From assembly GCA_022570795.1 (NCBI GenBank), contig JAKUDP010000002.1, positions 1,054,001 through 1,118,000 of the forward strand: a stretch of 64,000 nucleotides of DNA, read 5' to 3'. This document shows positions 1-12,670 of the stretch, piece by piece. Source of the stretch: Sphaerulina vaccinii. Its lineage: Eukaryota > Ascomycota > Dothideomycetes > Mycosphaerellales > Mycosphaerellaceae. Position 1 is the first letter of the stretch. Each line of letters starts with the position of its first letter. The translations under genes and the position numbers were made by a program. Under the pieces are notes generated by a model, which made no database searches, was not told where the DNA came from, and was given only the letters and a program-made list of their open reading frames with translations.

Positions 1-60
1 GAGGACATCATTCTGCTGCTATCGGGTGAAGACATGGGCGTTTGCGTTTGTATGCTCAAG

Positions 61-1409
61 TCATGGCTGGGAGATGTCGTCGATTCGGATGTCAGGGATG
101 CTTTCGCTTGTGAAGGGTCGCTTGAAGTCGCTGTCGTAACTGGGTCGATCCTCATTGCTCGTCGTCCGGCGGATAGGTTCTCCTACGCATCACATGTTGG
201 CATAACCTTCGCATCGCATCCTACGCGGCGCACTCACCACTGAAGGAGTTCGTCTTCCATCCAAATCGGTGGACTGGTCCTCCTGGCTCCCGATCAGCCA
301 TCTCGTCCTCCTCGATGACGGGCTTTGTGTCCGCGGCACGTCTTGGGGGAGACTTGGCTCGATTCTGCCCGAGTTTTCTTCCGCCGAGTAATGGTCCGTT
401 GCGCTCGATGGTAGGTGCGAGGGAGCGCAGATCCCCGTCATCCGTTCTGACTGTCGGACAGAATTGTATGCTCCTTCCTCGCTTTCTGAAATTTGCCGCG
501 AGAGTCTCGAGCTCGGCATTGCGTTGTTCTGCGCGCCCAGCTGAGAAGGCTCGCCAGGATACACCACCCCCATTCTGCGGCTGTCCCTTCTTGTCTACCC
601 GCGCTACTTCGTGGTGCTTGCTATCAGGAGCGATAACAGGGATGTCCTCTGCGCTGCCTTTTCGGGATGCGACGGCTTCTTCGTCCGAGTCGGAGTCGCT
701 GTCTTGCAGGTATTTCTGGGGAGAGCTGGGGTTAGCGCAAGGTTCTCCATATCACGTGAGAGGTGGTACGACTCACTGTGCCAGCGAACGGCGATGCGAC
801 GGTGTGCAGTGGTATGGCAACGGCTGGCTTATCCGGGAGGGACTGTGCTACTGCGAGTCTGGTGCCACTGGGTGTGTCCGAACGGAGGGCAGATGTCGTT
901 CGAGGTGAAGGGCTCTGGTTGCGCGCTGTGCGTCTGGTTGGCCGCACCACGGTATCCGCGTCGTCGCTGCTGTCGTCGAGATATGCCAGTGGGCCAGCAG
1001 CGAGCACTGCAGCCTTCTTCTGATCTGATAGTACCCCAGGGAGAGAGCCACGCCGCCCACCTGCAGCTCTGTCGATCACACGTTGTGCTGCAATTGACGC
1101 GACCGCGGGCGCTGGTGAAGGTCTGCGCTCTGCTTTCTTTTGCGCCTTTACTTCGAGCAGGAAGTTGTCGTCGTCGTCGTCCTTTGGTACGGAGCGGGCG
1201 AAGGGTGAGGGACCTTTGGTAGCTGCAAGGGAAGAGGTTATTGGTACAGGCTTGACCACAGGCGGCGCCTTGGTCTTGGGTCTGCTCTTCCGAAAGTCGT
1301 CGTCGTCGCTATCATCTTCGAAGCCAGTCGCGAATGGGTTGTGTCCTCTGCGACGTGCGGTCTGTACTCGGAGGCCACTAAAGTGCTTCTGGATGTCGTA
1401 TGCGGCCAT
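61..1409 (-). CDS. Acidic, low-complexity hypothetical protein (3 exons)
   Basis: I do not recognise this protein. The model starts at the ATG at 1409 and joins 1409-777, 715-238 and 182-61, giving about 410 residues. Both introns (61 and 55 bp) have GTGAGT donors and YAG acceptors; the first has a clear CTAAC branch point. The frame stays open across both joins and ends in TGA at 61-63. The N-terminus carries an Asp-rich block (DDSDDDDF, about residues 32-39), and further Asp/Ser runs follow; the rest is rich in Arg, Ser, Pro and Lys, so the chain is probably largely disordered. No signal peptide, membrane segment or catalytic motif is visible. It is divergent from vac8 across a 2.2-kb spacer. 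The exon structure is well supported; function is unknown. Confidence 0.62.
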
Positions 1410-3636
1410 ATAAGGCTGCCTGTCCGCTGTTGTTATTGATTCGAAAGTGGAGCTGCGGAGTGGAGACCAAGCAACATCGACAATCGTACCAGATCAGCTG
1501 ATGAGAGTCGTGAGGAAGGAACAATCGAATACAAAGCAATATGGTATGCGCAATGCTGTGAGTGGTGATGATGATGCTGATGTGAGGGTGAAAGGCCGGG
1601 AGACAGGAGGCGGCGACTTTGCGGTGTAGTAATAGCAGTAGCAGTAGCAGTCGGTATGGTAAACACACTTCGGTAGGCAGACGGGGATCGTTGGATAACG
1701 GTTAGGTACCTTTGTCATAAGGAGGGGCATCGTAGCAGATCATGATCGCTCTTGCCCTTGTGAACGACTGCCAAGATGGAGCCAAGGAGGGACAAGAGAG
1801 GCTGAGTATGACTTGCGTGAAAGTGTACTGTAGTAGAAGAAAGCCGGGCCCAGGCTCTGTTGTTCTACTCCACAAAGCCTCCAACCTCAATGCAGCTACC
1901 ATTCGCTGGTTCCTCTCCGTGCACGGCGATCATCCTTGGAGGAACGCTGCCGAGCCGAAGGAAACCGATGAACACGAACGTCACATCTTCGTTTCCCCAG
2001 TACTTCCAACAGATGGCAAGCAATTGCCCAAGACGACCACCACAGCGTCTTCACGGCTTGGCCTTTGTAACAAGCTACTCTCGACTACTGCAACGGGGCT
2101 TGCGGGAATGGTCGATCTGTCTTTCACGCAGCCGCTGACCAGGGTCTGCCTTCACCAGCGCTGCATGGACGATGCAAACCTACGACATCGTGCCACGGTA
2201 GCATCATCTCACATCACGCTCCATCTGTACCGGATTTGTCTGTAGACTTTTGGGGAAGAGCCGGCGCAATAGAGTATCATTGTCGGTGTATTTGTGAGTT
2301 GGCATATGCTGCTCGGGCATCAATGACTATTGCCCGCACCCGAGAGGGAAGCAAATTGACAGCGGTGACCGAGTTCATCGAACACGATCCTTGAGTCGAT
2401 GTTTCCGGTCGTAGTCACATGCAATGATGATGAGTGGGCTAGCTGCTGCAGCTCAGCTCGAGCTCTCCATCATGTTCCTTCTGCGGCCAAGACCACAAGT
2501 GTCTTGGTATGCCGTAGCGGCGATACTATCAAACAGCAAGTGAAGTCAGCTAACCAGAATCCTTATCGTGGGATTCAATCTATCCTCTGCTGTTGCACAA
2601 CATTCCCGACATGCACGCGGTTCAAGGTGGCATAAAATGGCGCACACATTCGCGTCGAATTGATTCTTCACAAGTCTCAGAAGACGAGAGGCGGACAGCC
2701 TTTCGCTTGCTGATCTCCCGTGCGAACGGCGAAGATAGCTACCACAGTATCACTGCTCTGATATGCGCTCAAGTCATCTGACTACACGACTACTATAGGC
2801 GGCAGTGTAGCAAGCAACTCGAGAATATAAATCGCTCAGTGGAGTTATTAATGCCCTGTAGTAAAGTACTTCGTATCTTCGTAGTAATAGTAGCACGAAA
2901 CGGCACGACCTTCGGCGGGATACGGTGGAGTGCCCAGCGCATACTTGCGTGTCACTGTGGCTGTTCCGGTCTTGTGGTGTTCTAGATCAAAAGCTCCAAG
3001 TTCAGATGTCTATGACTTCGAACTGATCGTATGCGTTGCTCGTTACTCTGTTTCAGTGAGACGATTGCTCGGCTTCTCGAGTGCACGATGAGGACTGCTG
3101 TTAAGCTATTGTGCTGTATGCCATATACTCAACGAGGAGCATAAGATGCTGTGAATGTCTCCGGGGTATCCGAGTTCGTTCAATATGTCGCGGTAGAGTA
3201 GAAGGTGGTTGTGGTTGTTTGGAAAGTCGAAGCACTCGAGTGGAGTGAGCGCTATGACTTTCAACCTAGCCCGTGCACATGTGGATCATTGGCGACTGGC
3301 GACTGGCGACTTCCGATGGTTGAGAAGTGTGGACTGCTGCTGTCGAACATTGGCTGCACGTTGTTGCTGCAGAGAAAAGACCCAAACTGAAGTCACATAC
3401 CATACCGAGACTGCATTGTGCGTTTGAGGCTCTGCCGTGTGCTTGTGACCATCAATACCAATAGCAGCGCATACATTCGACTCGACCTGACCAACCCTTT
3501 CACATGACGCCGCGACTAGCGCACAGCAACACTTGCGAGGACCTGCTTTCGTAGCTTTACAACACCACGAACTACTTCAGCCAACCAGCCAGAAGGAATC
3601 GCGTAGCCCAGCTGCGGCCGCTGGAGCTGATGCAGC
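1410..3636. other. Intergenic: shared upstream region of two divergent genes
   Basis: This 2.2-kb spacer separates the starts of the acidic protein gene and vac8. I see a short GCAGTA triplet-type run near 1635-1650 and scattered open frames without splice logic or recognisable protein sequence. No gene is supported. Confidence 0.5.
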
Positions 3637-5621
3637 ATGGCCGACCTGTGTCGCAAGATCTTCTCGTGTTGCGGAGGTACACACTATCTATTCACCCTAC
3701 TACTGCTGCCAGTACCGAGTACTGACACACATCCACCATCTAGGCCGCTCGAAAGTGGACTACGACAATGCCCTCCAAGACAATGAACGCGAAGCTGTTG
3801 CCGACCTGCTCAGCTACCTGGAAAATGTACGATGCTCTTCCTGCTCCTCGTCCTCCGCCACCTCGAGTACCGGCCGAAAGATATGTGTGTGCTAATGGTG
3901 GACATGTATAGCGAGCAGAGACCGATTTCTTCTCCGGCGACCCCCTCAGAGCGCTCTCGACCCTCGTCTACAGCCAGAACATTGACCTGCAACGGAGCGC
4001 GAGTTTGACATTCGCGGAGATCACAGAAAGAGGCATGTCATGCGCACATAGCTTGGAGGAGAAGACGTGCTGACTCTGATATCTACCGCAGACGTAAGGC
4101 CAGTTGATAGGTCGACACTCGAGCCCATACTCTTCCTTCTCGAATCTCCCGACATTGAGGTGCAACGCGCCGCCTCGGCTGCCTTGGGCAACCTGGCTGT
4201 AGACGGTGCGCTTTGTCCCCCACACCCAGAGAACGCAAGAGCTGTACTGATTGAAGTTACCAGGCCAGAACAAGACCTTGATCGTCTCACTAGGCGGGCT
4301 GTCACCACTTATTAGGCAGATGAACAGTCCCAACGTGGAGGTGCAGTGTAACGCAGTCGGCTGCATAACCAATCTGGCAACACATGAGGAGAACAAGGCG
4401 CGTATAGCACGGTCTGGTGCTCTGGCACCTCTCACACGACTGGCGAAGAGCAAGGACATGCGCGTGCAACGCAATGCAACCGGTGCTCTGCTCAATATGA
4501 CCCACTCGGATGACAACAGACAACAGCTTGTTTCGGCAGGTGCGATCCCCGTACTTGTCAGCTTGCTGAGCAGCACGGATACCGATGTACAGTACTACTG
4601 CACCACAGCGCTCAGCAACATCGCTGTGGATAGCACGAATCGCAAACGGCTTGCGCAGACGGAGACGAAGCTAGTGCAAAGCTTGGTGCATCTGATGAAA
4701 GGACAGGCGCCGAAAGTGCAATGTCAAGCAGCACTTGCCCTCAGGAATCTGGCCAGTGATGAAAAGTACCAATTGGAGATCGTACGGGCCGGAGGACTAC
4801 CACCATTACTTGGATTGCTACAAAGCAGTTATCTACCCTTGATTCTATCAGCAGTGGCTTGCATACGAAACATCAGCATTCACCCCATGAACGAATCGCC
4901 CATCATTGACGCCGGCTTCCTGAAGCCACTGGTCGACCTGCTCGGCTCTACCGACAACGAGGAAATACAATGTCATGCCATCTCCACACTACGGAACCTG
5001 GCCGCATCATCAGATCGCAACAAGCAACTAGTGCTGCAAGCTGGCGCTGTGCAAAAGTGTAAGGAGTTGGTACTCGAGGTACCTTTGAGCGTACAGTCCG
5101 AGATGACTGCAGCAATTGCCGTATTGGCACTATCAGACGACCTCAAACCACAACTACTGGATCTTGGTGTCTTTGACGTGCTCATCCCACTGACAGAGAG
5201 CGAGAGTATCGAGGTCCAAGGAAACAGCGCGGCAGCACTGGGCAACTTGAGCAGCAAAGTGGGCGACTACTCTTTGTTCCTGTCCTCGTGGAAAGAGCCA
5301 CAGGGTGGCCTTCATGGATACCTGAACCGGTTCCTGGCTTCTGGCGATCCAACATTTCAGCACATTGCGATCTGGACTTTACTACAACTTCTCGAATCTG
5401 GCGACCAGAAGCTCACAGATGTGATCACGAAATCAGAAAGTGTCATGAATATGGTTCGAGAGATCAGCGAAAAGCAAGTGGAATCCGAAGATGAGGGCGA
5501 AGGCAGCGAGGACGGCGAAGGTGAAGTCGTGGCGCTTGCGCGGAGATGTCTCGAAATCAGCAATGGCGACGTTGTCCCAAGCAGCAAAACCGACAGCCAG
5601 CCATCTTCCTACAAGGCATGA
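3637..5621 (+). CDS. vac8: Vac8, armadillo-repeat vacuolar membrane protein (5 exons)
   Basis: Vac8 is a peripheral vacuole protein that acts in vacuole inheritance and fusion, nucleus-vacuole junctions and cytoplasm-to-vacuole targeting by binding different partners through its armadillo repeats. Exons are 3637-3676, 3744-3826, 3912-4032, 4092-4205 and 4264-5621 (about 571 residues, close to the usual ~580). The helical repeats run through most of the chain; landmarks include DNEREAVADLL near residue 24, VQCNAVGCITNLATHEENK and VQYYCTTALSNIAVD. An acidic EDEGEGSEDGEGE stretch precedes the C-terminus. Intron 3 (4033-4091) is GC-AG; the others are GT-AG. The N-terminus is MADLCRKIFSCCGG: it has three Cys for palmitoylation but Ala at position 2 instead of the Gly that yeast Vac8 uses for myristoylation. 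Identification is firm. Confidence 0.96.
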
Positions 5622-6175
5622 CCACACGCTTAAGACGAACCATCGGACGCCGGAACCGGTCTGCGTGCATTTCAGTGTTATGTTGATTAAGCCAGCAAGC
5701 GAGCGAGTCGAAAGTGTGTACTTTCAATATTGCAATACCAGCATCGGGTTGGTTGCGGGCGTTTTACTTGAAAGAGGGTTCTGCGGTTGTGCATCTCTGG
5801 AGTGGTGGCAGTTCCTTGTCAAGACAGAAATGAAAAGGGAGTGCGTAATATGGAGTGGAGGACATCTCATCACATCATGAGAGGACGATTCTCCTCTGGC
5901 TTGTGCTTTCTTAGCATTCGCATATCAGAACACACAGATCAAAGATCATACATTCAAGTGTCCAATCGTCGCACGCGCCTGCTACATATTGCACGCTTAT
6001 TGTGACCTCAATTGAGCGAACATTGCCTTTGTTCTCGCGTATTGCTTACATCCAGACCCATAGGTTAGACGACTTTGCTCTTTGTTCAAGCTGACCTCGA
6101 CATGGACCATCGACTTTCTTCCTCACGACCAGTACACGAGACCGCCGCCCTGTTGAGCATCCTCAACCACTCAAG
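5622..6175. other. Intergenic: vac8 3' region and UstYa-gene promoter
   Basis: About 550 bp between two genes on the same strand. I see no supported gene or repeat. Confidence 0.5.
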
Positions 6176-6984
6176 ATGGGCCTTTCGCAAAGCAAGTTCT
6201 ACCGCAGATTGGGCTTCAGCGAGAAAGGTCACAACCCACTACACGAACAGCGACGACAATTCGACTTGCGAGATCTGCTTCTTGTGATTTTTGGTACTGT
6301 TTGTGGTACTTTGGCAGCCGTAATTCTGGGATCAATGGTATATGCCAGATTTTGGCCAAGGGAGGTTGTGCCGGATTTGCCTTTCACTACGATCAAGATC
6401 TGGAATCAGCAGGACCAATATGTCACGAGTAAGGATTGGATGAAGAACTGGGATGCATTATTGGGTCGTGAGTAGAAACCTTACAGATATGTTTCGCAAG
6501 GCTGATGATGGCTATAGATGATCTCGGCTTCGTCGAAGTTGCCAAACCAGCTCAATACGGCCTTTCAGGAGGCTATCCACTCAACAACACCATCATCCTC
6601 TCCGAATCCGGTCATCGTACACCTTCTCAACCAGCCCCGAAATCAGAAGCTTATTGTTTATCAGTAATGCATCAACTCCACTGTCTGATCATGCTGAAAG
6701 AGAACTTCCATAGTGACGAGGGAAATAGGGTTGATCCTACGAGTATGAAAGGCATACATCTCAATCACTGCTTCGACTATCTTCGGCAAGCTGTGATGTG
6801 TTCAGCGGACATGTCTTTGGAGAAAGCCAAAGTTGATGAACATGGGAAGATAAAACTTGCGGTTGATGGCTGGGGCGTTGAGCACAAATGTCGTAGTTGG
6901 GACGCTGTGGAGACTTTTGCTACGAAGCATGGTTTTCGAACTGGGAGGGGTGGATGGAAGGTGGAAGGGCAACAATTGGATTGA
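6176..6984 (+). CDS. UstYa family (DUF3328) protein, 2 exons
   Basis: UstYa-family proteins are fungal membrane-anchored oxidase-like enzymes best known from ribosomal-peptide (ustiloxin, cyclochlorotine type) pathways, where they carry out oxidation or cyclisation. Exons 6176-6467 and 6518-6984 join at phase 1 through a 50-bp intron, giving 252 residues. A single membrane helix lies near residues 34-56 (LLLVIFGTVCGTLAAVILGS), followed by a lumenal domain. Both family HxxHC motifs are present: HQLHC, then HLNHC within HLNHCFDYLRQAVMC. The typical C-x-x-W element near the C-terminus appears as CRSW. No precursor-peptide gene with repeated, dibasic-flanked cores and no second intact copy lies nearby, so its substrate cannot be inferred. 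A related remnant lies near 31.7-32.0 kb. Confidence 0.88.
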
Positions 6985-7775
6985 GGCATGGGAGTTGTGA
7001 TCACTAATGCCGACGAAGTGTCTCGTGGCGGAGGCAGGGGCGGCGTGCTGAGCAGTCTGCGAGTACAGGCGCTTGATGGTCGAGAGGTTACAAGGAGGCG
7101 AACTCGTCCTAGGGCATCGATCTGAGTGCGAGCAGCGTGGAGGCTGTCCCCACCTTAATGTTCTCTCTTCGAGGCAAGATCAAGGCTTACTGTCAGTCGC
7201 GCTCAGTTCTGTGAAACTCGATAGCTGCGGCGCAGACACTGTCTGATATGTGAATGAGGTGCTGCTGACCCCTGAGGATCAACCTCACATCGATCGCGAT
7301 GTTTGTACTGACTTCCTGCGCCTCGATGGCGACCAAAGAGCTTCGGCACTGTCCAAGTCAGCATCATTCCGCATTTGAACAGTGTCCCAGAAAGTGTCTT
7401 GAGTAGTTCCAGTATTGTCATATCCATACGAATACAAACATAATTACGTAGCGTCCCAGTGCGGTCTGCCTGTTTCCGTACATCCCCTTCCTTGGGAGAG
7501 TATCTGGGTGCGCTATATGTACCCGACGACATCAATGGTCGTCTATCTTTCTTCTTTCTGTCCATTCGTCAAATGAATGCAAATCTTGTGCTTGCAATAA
7601 GATGTAGTGTGATAGTGATTCCACCAGGACTGAATCATGCGTGAGCATATGAAGATGTCTCCGCTTCTGTCTTCCCAAACGCCTTCGCTATGTGCAGTCG
7701 TCATGTAAATCGGCATCGAAGGAAATGTAACGTGGTCGTCGTGGTCCGGTCCTATGTGAAGTGAAGCCTTCCTGA
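6985..7775. other. Intergenic between convergent genes
   Basis: About 790 bp between the stop codons of the UstYa-family gene and the WSC gene. It probably holds both 3' untranslated regions. No gene is supported. Confidence 0.5.
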
Positions 7776-9410
7776 CTAAGCCTTACTTATTCTAGACTCA
7801 AAGCTGGGTCGTGGATCGGGATTGGCAATGCCCAGAGGTCGACTGTAGTCTTGCTGGTCCTGCATGGATATTCTGCTGCCATTGGCTTCCGCGTTCGCAA
7901 ACAGCGCCGACGGGTTAAGTCGTTGATCGTATAGCATAGGTCTGCTGGGCCGTCTCGTCTGGTCGCTGCCGTGGCTACTACCCAGCGGGCTAGCAGCTTC
8001 AACACCTTGCGCCGTGCCAGACCCGAACATTGCGCTATTTCTGACGCTGTGCTGTCCAGTTTGCGAATCGTAGTAGTCGTTCTCCCGGGTCTCGCCCATG
8101 CTGGACCTACCACCAGTCGCACCACCGAGGAGTCCGGCTTTACTAAGAACGCTGACGTTCCTACCAAGTCGACTGTTCCCACCAGCTGCTGGAGCTCCTC
8201 CGGCTTCACTTTCATTGGCAGCCTTCCGTCTTCGCCAGAGAAAGAAGAACGCGGCGGCAATAGCTGCAAGTACAGCAATGACGGCGATAACGATACCAGC
8301 GATCGCTCCTCCTGAGATACCATCACTTCGGTGCAATGGCTGCTGACCGCCGTCGTTAGATTCCGGTGCAGCCACAGGCGTGCTTGTGACGGTTTGTGTC
8401 ACGACAGCACCCGAGATGGTGGTCATGATCACGCTAGTAACAGGTTCAAGAGTGGACTCGGTCGTACTCGGGCTCGTGCTCGATCTTGTGGACGTCTGTG
8501 AGAGTGCAATGTCAGCAAGTGCCATAGGCCGTGATCAGTCATGTCAAGCTCTGTTGTATATCCTGCTGTACTGTGGTGCATGATGAAATGTGTCAAAGCA
8601 TACAGTTGTCGTACTACTCGCTGCAGGAGTAGTTGATGTTGAGACTTCCACGCTCTGCGTCACTGTTATACTCACACTCACTATACTCGTCTCTGGGGCT
8701 TGCGTTGAAGATGGTGCTGTTGTCGTAGACTGTAGTTCCATCTGTCAATTTAAATGCCGGAGTTGAGGTCGTGAATGATTGGGGAGAATCGGTAAACTGT
8801 ATGCACCACCATGTCGCAGCTTGACGAAAAGCCTCACATTTCACGGGAAGATTCTGGAGTGCCCCCAAGACTGTGTACTCGAGGGTGACTGTGTTCATGT
8901 GCAATGGATACTAACTCACCTGTCGTGTTGATGTCGGCGATGTGCTCGAACCGCCTGCTGTTCCAGACGGACTGATGTTAAGGGCGATATATCCAAAGAG
9001 GCCAGAATCCGTGTTACCACATTTCTCATCTGGGTATCCGGGACAGTCCTCGCTGCAATTGCTCACTGAAGTGGTGGTCCCAGGCGCAATGTTCGTACAC
9101 CAGCATGACTGGTATTGAACCACGGCGAACGCGTATTGCGAGAGACATGTGTCATGGCAGAGGCCATTCGACTGGTATATATCGGTGACTAGGCCATGTC
9201 AGTGCGCATTCTCCAAGTATAGCATCATCTCAAGCATCTGCCGCAAGATCTGAGAGCAATGTTCTACTCACCAACTGAGAAGTCCGAGCCAGTATTCTGA
9301 GTCGAGCAATAGCTTTGGACAAGAGCATCTGCCTGCGCTGCTATGGGCAGACCCAGGAGCAATGCCCGGAACCAGAGGCTTCTGAACGGAAGCATATTAT
9401 GCATCTTCAT
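7776..9410 (-). CDS. WSC-domain cell-wall stress sensor (4 exons)
   Basis: Wsc-type proteins sit in the plasma membrane, sense wall stress through an extracellular Cys-rich WSC domain and a stiff Ser/Thr-rich stalk, and signal to the Rho1/protein kinase C cell-integrity pathway. Exons are 9410-9272, 9188-8920, 8741-8604 and 8495-7776 (421 residues). Order: signal peptide (residues 1 to about 26), WSC domain (about 30-120, with YQSCWCTNIAPG and CGNTDSGLFGYIAL), Ser/Thr-rich stalk (about 125-240), membrane helix (about 246-269) followed by RRRK, and a 150-residue cytoplasmic tail. All joins keep frame; the stalk intron at 8742-8919 is long (178 bp) for this genome. Which Wsc paralogue this is cannot be told from sequence alone. 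Confidence 0.9.
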
Positions 9411-12400
9411 GTCCCCGACTGCAGTATATTGAGCCACAAGGCCAGGCAGCGCGAAGCCTCAAGAGTACAGCTGGTGTGGCCACAGCCTTCTCCGTTCTAT
9501 TGTATACGCGATGAGCTCATGTAGCGGGTGGGCTTCAATGGCAGTCTTGGATCGTGTCTCGGAGATGCTTGGCGATAAGGAGTTCGGAGGTCGAGGACGC
9601 GACGTTGGAGTTGAAGGCAGCACTGTGGCGGGAGTACGGTCGTCCAGATGATATTATACTGTCCGCAGGCAGTGCGAGTCGGTCGAATAGAGTCCTTCTT
9701 GTCCAGCAAGTCGAGATTTGGTGGTCTAGTAATGTATGTCGATAGCGTAGAATGGATGGCAGTTTCCAGAGATGCCAGAGATGCAGTCGGACCAGAGCGA
9801 AGAAGGAGCCCTCGTCGTCCCTTCCCTCGATGTCGTCGTCGCTGTATGCAGATGAAAATCACACGCTTGCGCACCTACACACAAGGAAAGCGCGGCCTGG
9901 AAGAGAACAGCGTGTAAACGAGAGTTGAAAGCGAGGCGTCGGCTGCGAGGAGGAGGAAAACGCCCAAGACGCTCCCAAGATTGAGAGAGCTCCACCGCCG
10001 AACTTTATTCGTCGATGAGCCAAATCTGACGAATCGTTCTCTGCCTGTGCCCACTTTTGGCCAGGGACGAGTCTCCGGTTGTGGTCGGAAGCGGCTGCTT
10101 GAACTGCTCGAAGACGTCGTGTAATAAGCGATGAACCAGACGCGCGTGTTCGTCTTTCTCGAGCTCGAGCACTGTTGTTGGTGTTGTTGATGTGTTTGTA
10201 TTTCTCGCGCGGTGGCGGGAGGTGGAGAGCTGATATGGAGTTTCTCTAATCTTTGGTGGGAGCTGGCCTTGGTTCTCATCAACCTTGCTGGTTATACCAT
10301 GTTCACCGGCCCTAGCGTGCAAAACACGGTAACTGCCCACAGGTTATCAGTTGCAGTTTCCTGCACTCTCTGCGACCGGCTGCTGCGATTTCAACACACG
10401 CCGCGGCCGAGGTGCTCCAGCGCCACCTGCTACTTGGATGCTGCTTGTGATCTGATCTTTTCTCTCGCCTTGCTTGGACCTCGCACAACTTGACCACGCC
10501 CGAGACCTGCCCAGCCAAAATACTGCTCTCCAGTCGTACAAGCCGGCTGCGTGCTGTGGGTGACAAGCGACAAGCTCAAGCTTTTGGTGCGCGCCTCTCA
10601 ACCACGGGCCCTGCCCTCACTATGCGGAGCTCTAAAGGCAAGCAGGACAGCTTCAAATGGGCGTAGCGGGGTTTTCTGGTGGTGTGAAAGCTGCAGGTCA
10701 GAAATGTCACAAGCTCCTTCGTATTGCGCTATCTATATCGTAGACGGATGGTGACTTCCAGGTACTTCGAAAGGGCCAATGCCAGCACTGCGAGAACAAT
10801 TGTCACTGGATGCTTGGGGGTGTGGTGAGTGTCAACACGAATTGAGAATGTACTACCGTCTCCACTACATAAGGCGAAACACTGGAATGCTGTCCAGCGG
10901 TCCGGGAAACATCATGACACTCACGAGACGACATCCCAAGAAATTTTCTCGGCCTCGAGCTGAGGTACCATTGCTATGCAGCCATGAGCTCTGGGCGTTC
11001 CAGACTACTGCAATGGTATGCGTAAAGCTAGATTGCCTTTGATCCTTCTGCACTCGAGCTGCAGACCTGCATCGCACTCTCGAGCTCCCGAAAGTTTACA
11101 ACCACACCTAAGGCATAGAATACGCGTCTTCACCTCAAGATAGCATATGGTCCAGGAATGGTCTGATTGATGTGTAGAAAGTATCGAATTTGCCACTCCA
11201 GCTTGGCTGCACGATATGAGCTCCGAGTCAGCATCTCAGTGGCTTGATGAGGCAAGCCCTGCACGATCCCCGGCTAAACACCTGCTGACAGTCACGAGAG
11301 ACCAGACCACGTTCTCCAGCAATCGGCTTGCGATGATTCGCAATATCAGCCTATCTTGCCACCCACATGCAGCTCTATCCTGGTACATTCTGCAACTGCC
11401 CATGCAAAGCCGCCTTCCGAGTTGAGATGCTGTGTCCACTTCACGTTGTTGAGAAAGCACTCAGCTGAGACGGTGCCGCACATGCCTGAAGGGACTGTGA
11501 TGTCTCGACAGGCGATGGACTGGTCATCACTTCTTGAGTTGTCACTCCTTGGTACCAGCTTGCCCATCGAGACACACGCGCTGCGAAGGGCTACTATCAC
11601 ATCAAGGCGTCACAGCAATCGATGCCTTCATCGTCCTGAATTCAAGACGACTACATCTTCCAGCACATTGAGTGTCTTCCACAGGCTGAATTCGACTATC
11701 ACGCAACCAGTACGGCTAAACGCACTATGTATGCAACGAAGGAGAATACCTATCAACCGCAACGCACAGCATTCTCGTCGATCCTGGGACGATCGAAGTG
11801 CTGTGCTCCCGAAGCACGCACACGTGGATTACGAACCACGAGGCTGACATGCAGCAGACCCGAGACCGTGTGCAGTGTACGTTTCTGGACTTCTTACGTC
11901 TCGCCATAGACTCTCATACGCTACCATTAGCATCTCGCATCATGCTGTAGCAGATCCAGGAAAAGCAAAGTTTCCAGTATGAAGCTAGTCGATCTGAACG
12001 GACTCTAGCTCATGTTCTCCGGTACGTGTTACTCACTCACCTCGTGTCGATCTAACACAGCAGTAGCAGCTTATAACCTTTAGAACAGGACGGTGTACGC
12101 GAAGAAGGAATATCCATGAACCAAGTCAAAGAGTTCTCATATGGTCGAACAGATGACCGGTAGTCGAGGAGCAGGCACATAACGCGCGTGATGGTGCTCA
12201 ATGGTGTCGTTGTTGGTCGTCACGCCGTACCAAGATGGCGCCGGGGAGATCTCCAAGCAGTACAGTTCAGTACGTGGACGTCACTGCGCTCGTTTGTTCG
12301 TTTGTCGAGACTCGTATATTCGGATTTCCCATCTATCCAAGCTTGAAGTGATCGGCATACCCACGTCAAGGTACCATAGCTCACGCACGTAGACCAGGTT

Positions 12401-12670
12401 CTCTATCTCCACGGCGGCCATGCTCAAGCTAGCTGTGCTTCAAGACCGAAAGTCATCGCTAATAAGAACATCAAGTTGGCGCGTAGGAATTTCGCTGCAC
12501 TTTGACAGCATCGATGGTCCTCGACCACATTTGCGCGAGACCTCTGCATTGACGGAAATGTCGGCCAGCATTCCTCGCCTCATTGGTATCTCATAGCAAT
12601 CCAACGCCTTGCTATTCATTCAAGCACTTTGCCTACTCATCACATCATTCATTACCTATTCCACGTATCC
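9411..12670. other. Longest gene-free stretch in the window
   Basis: In this 3.3 kb I find no gene I can support. The minus strand at 9726-10340 has several overlapping open frames in different phases, including a 111-codon frame ending at 10005 and a frame encoding a hydrophobic run near 9900-9960. None has a recognisable domain, and I could not build one consistent splice model. The rest contains only short, unremarkable frames. Confidence 0.4.

Noticed and set aside
1742..2245. 167-codon plus-strand frame between two divergent genes
   Set aside because: Composition is random-looking, with no domain and no splice partners.
6176..6984. Ribosomal-peptide biosynthetic cluster
   Set aside because: No precursor with repeated dibasic-flanked cores, and no second UstYa gene, tyrosinase or transporter lies next to this gene.
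9726..10340. Possible minus-strand gene with a hydrophobic segment
   Set aside because: Three frames compete, each with a plausible piece; no combination of canonical introns gave one continuous protein.
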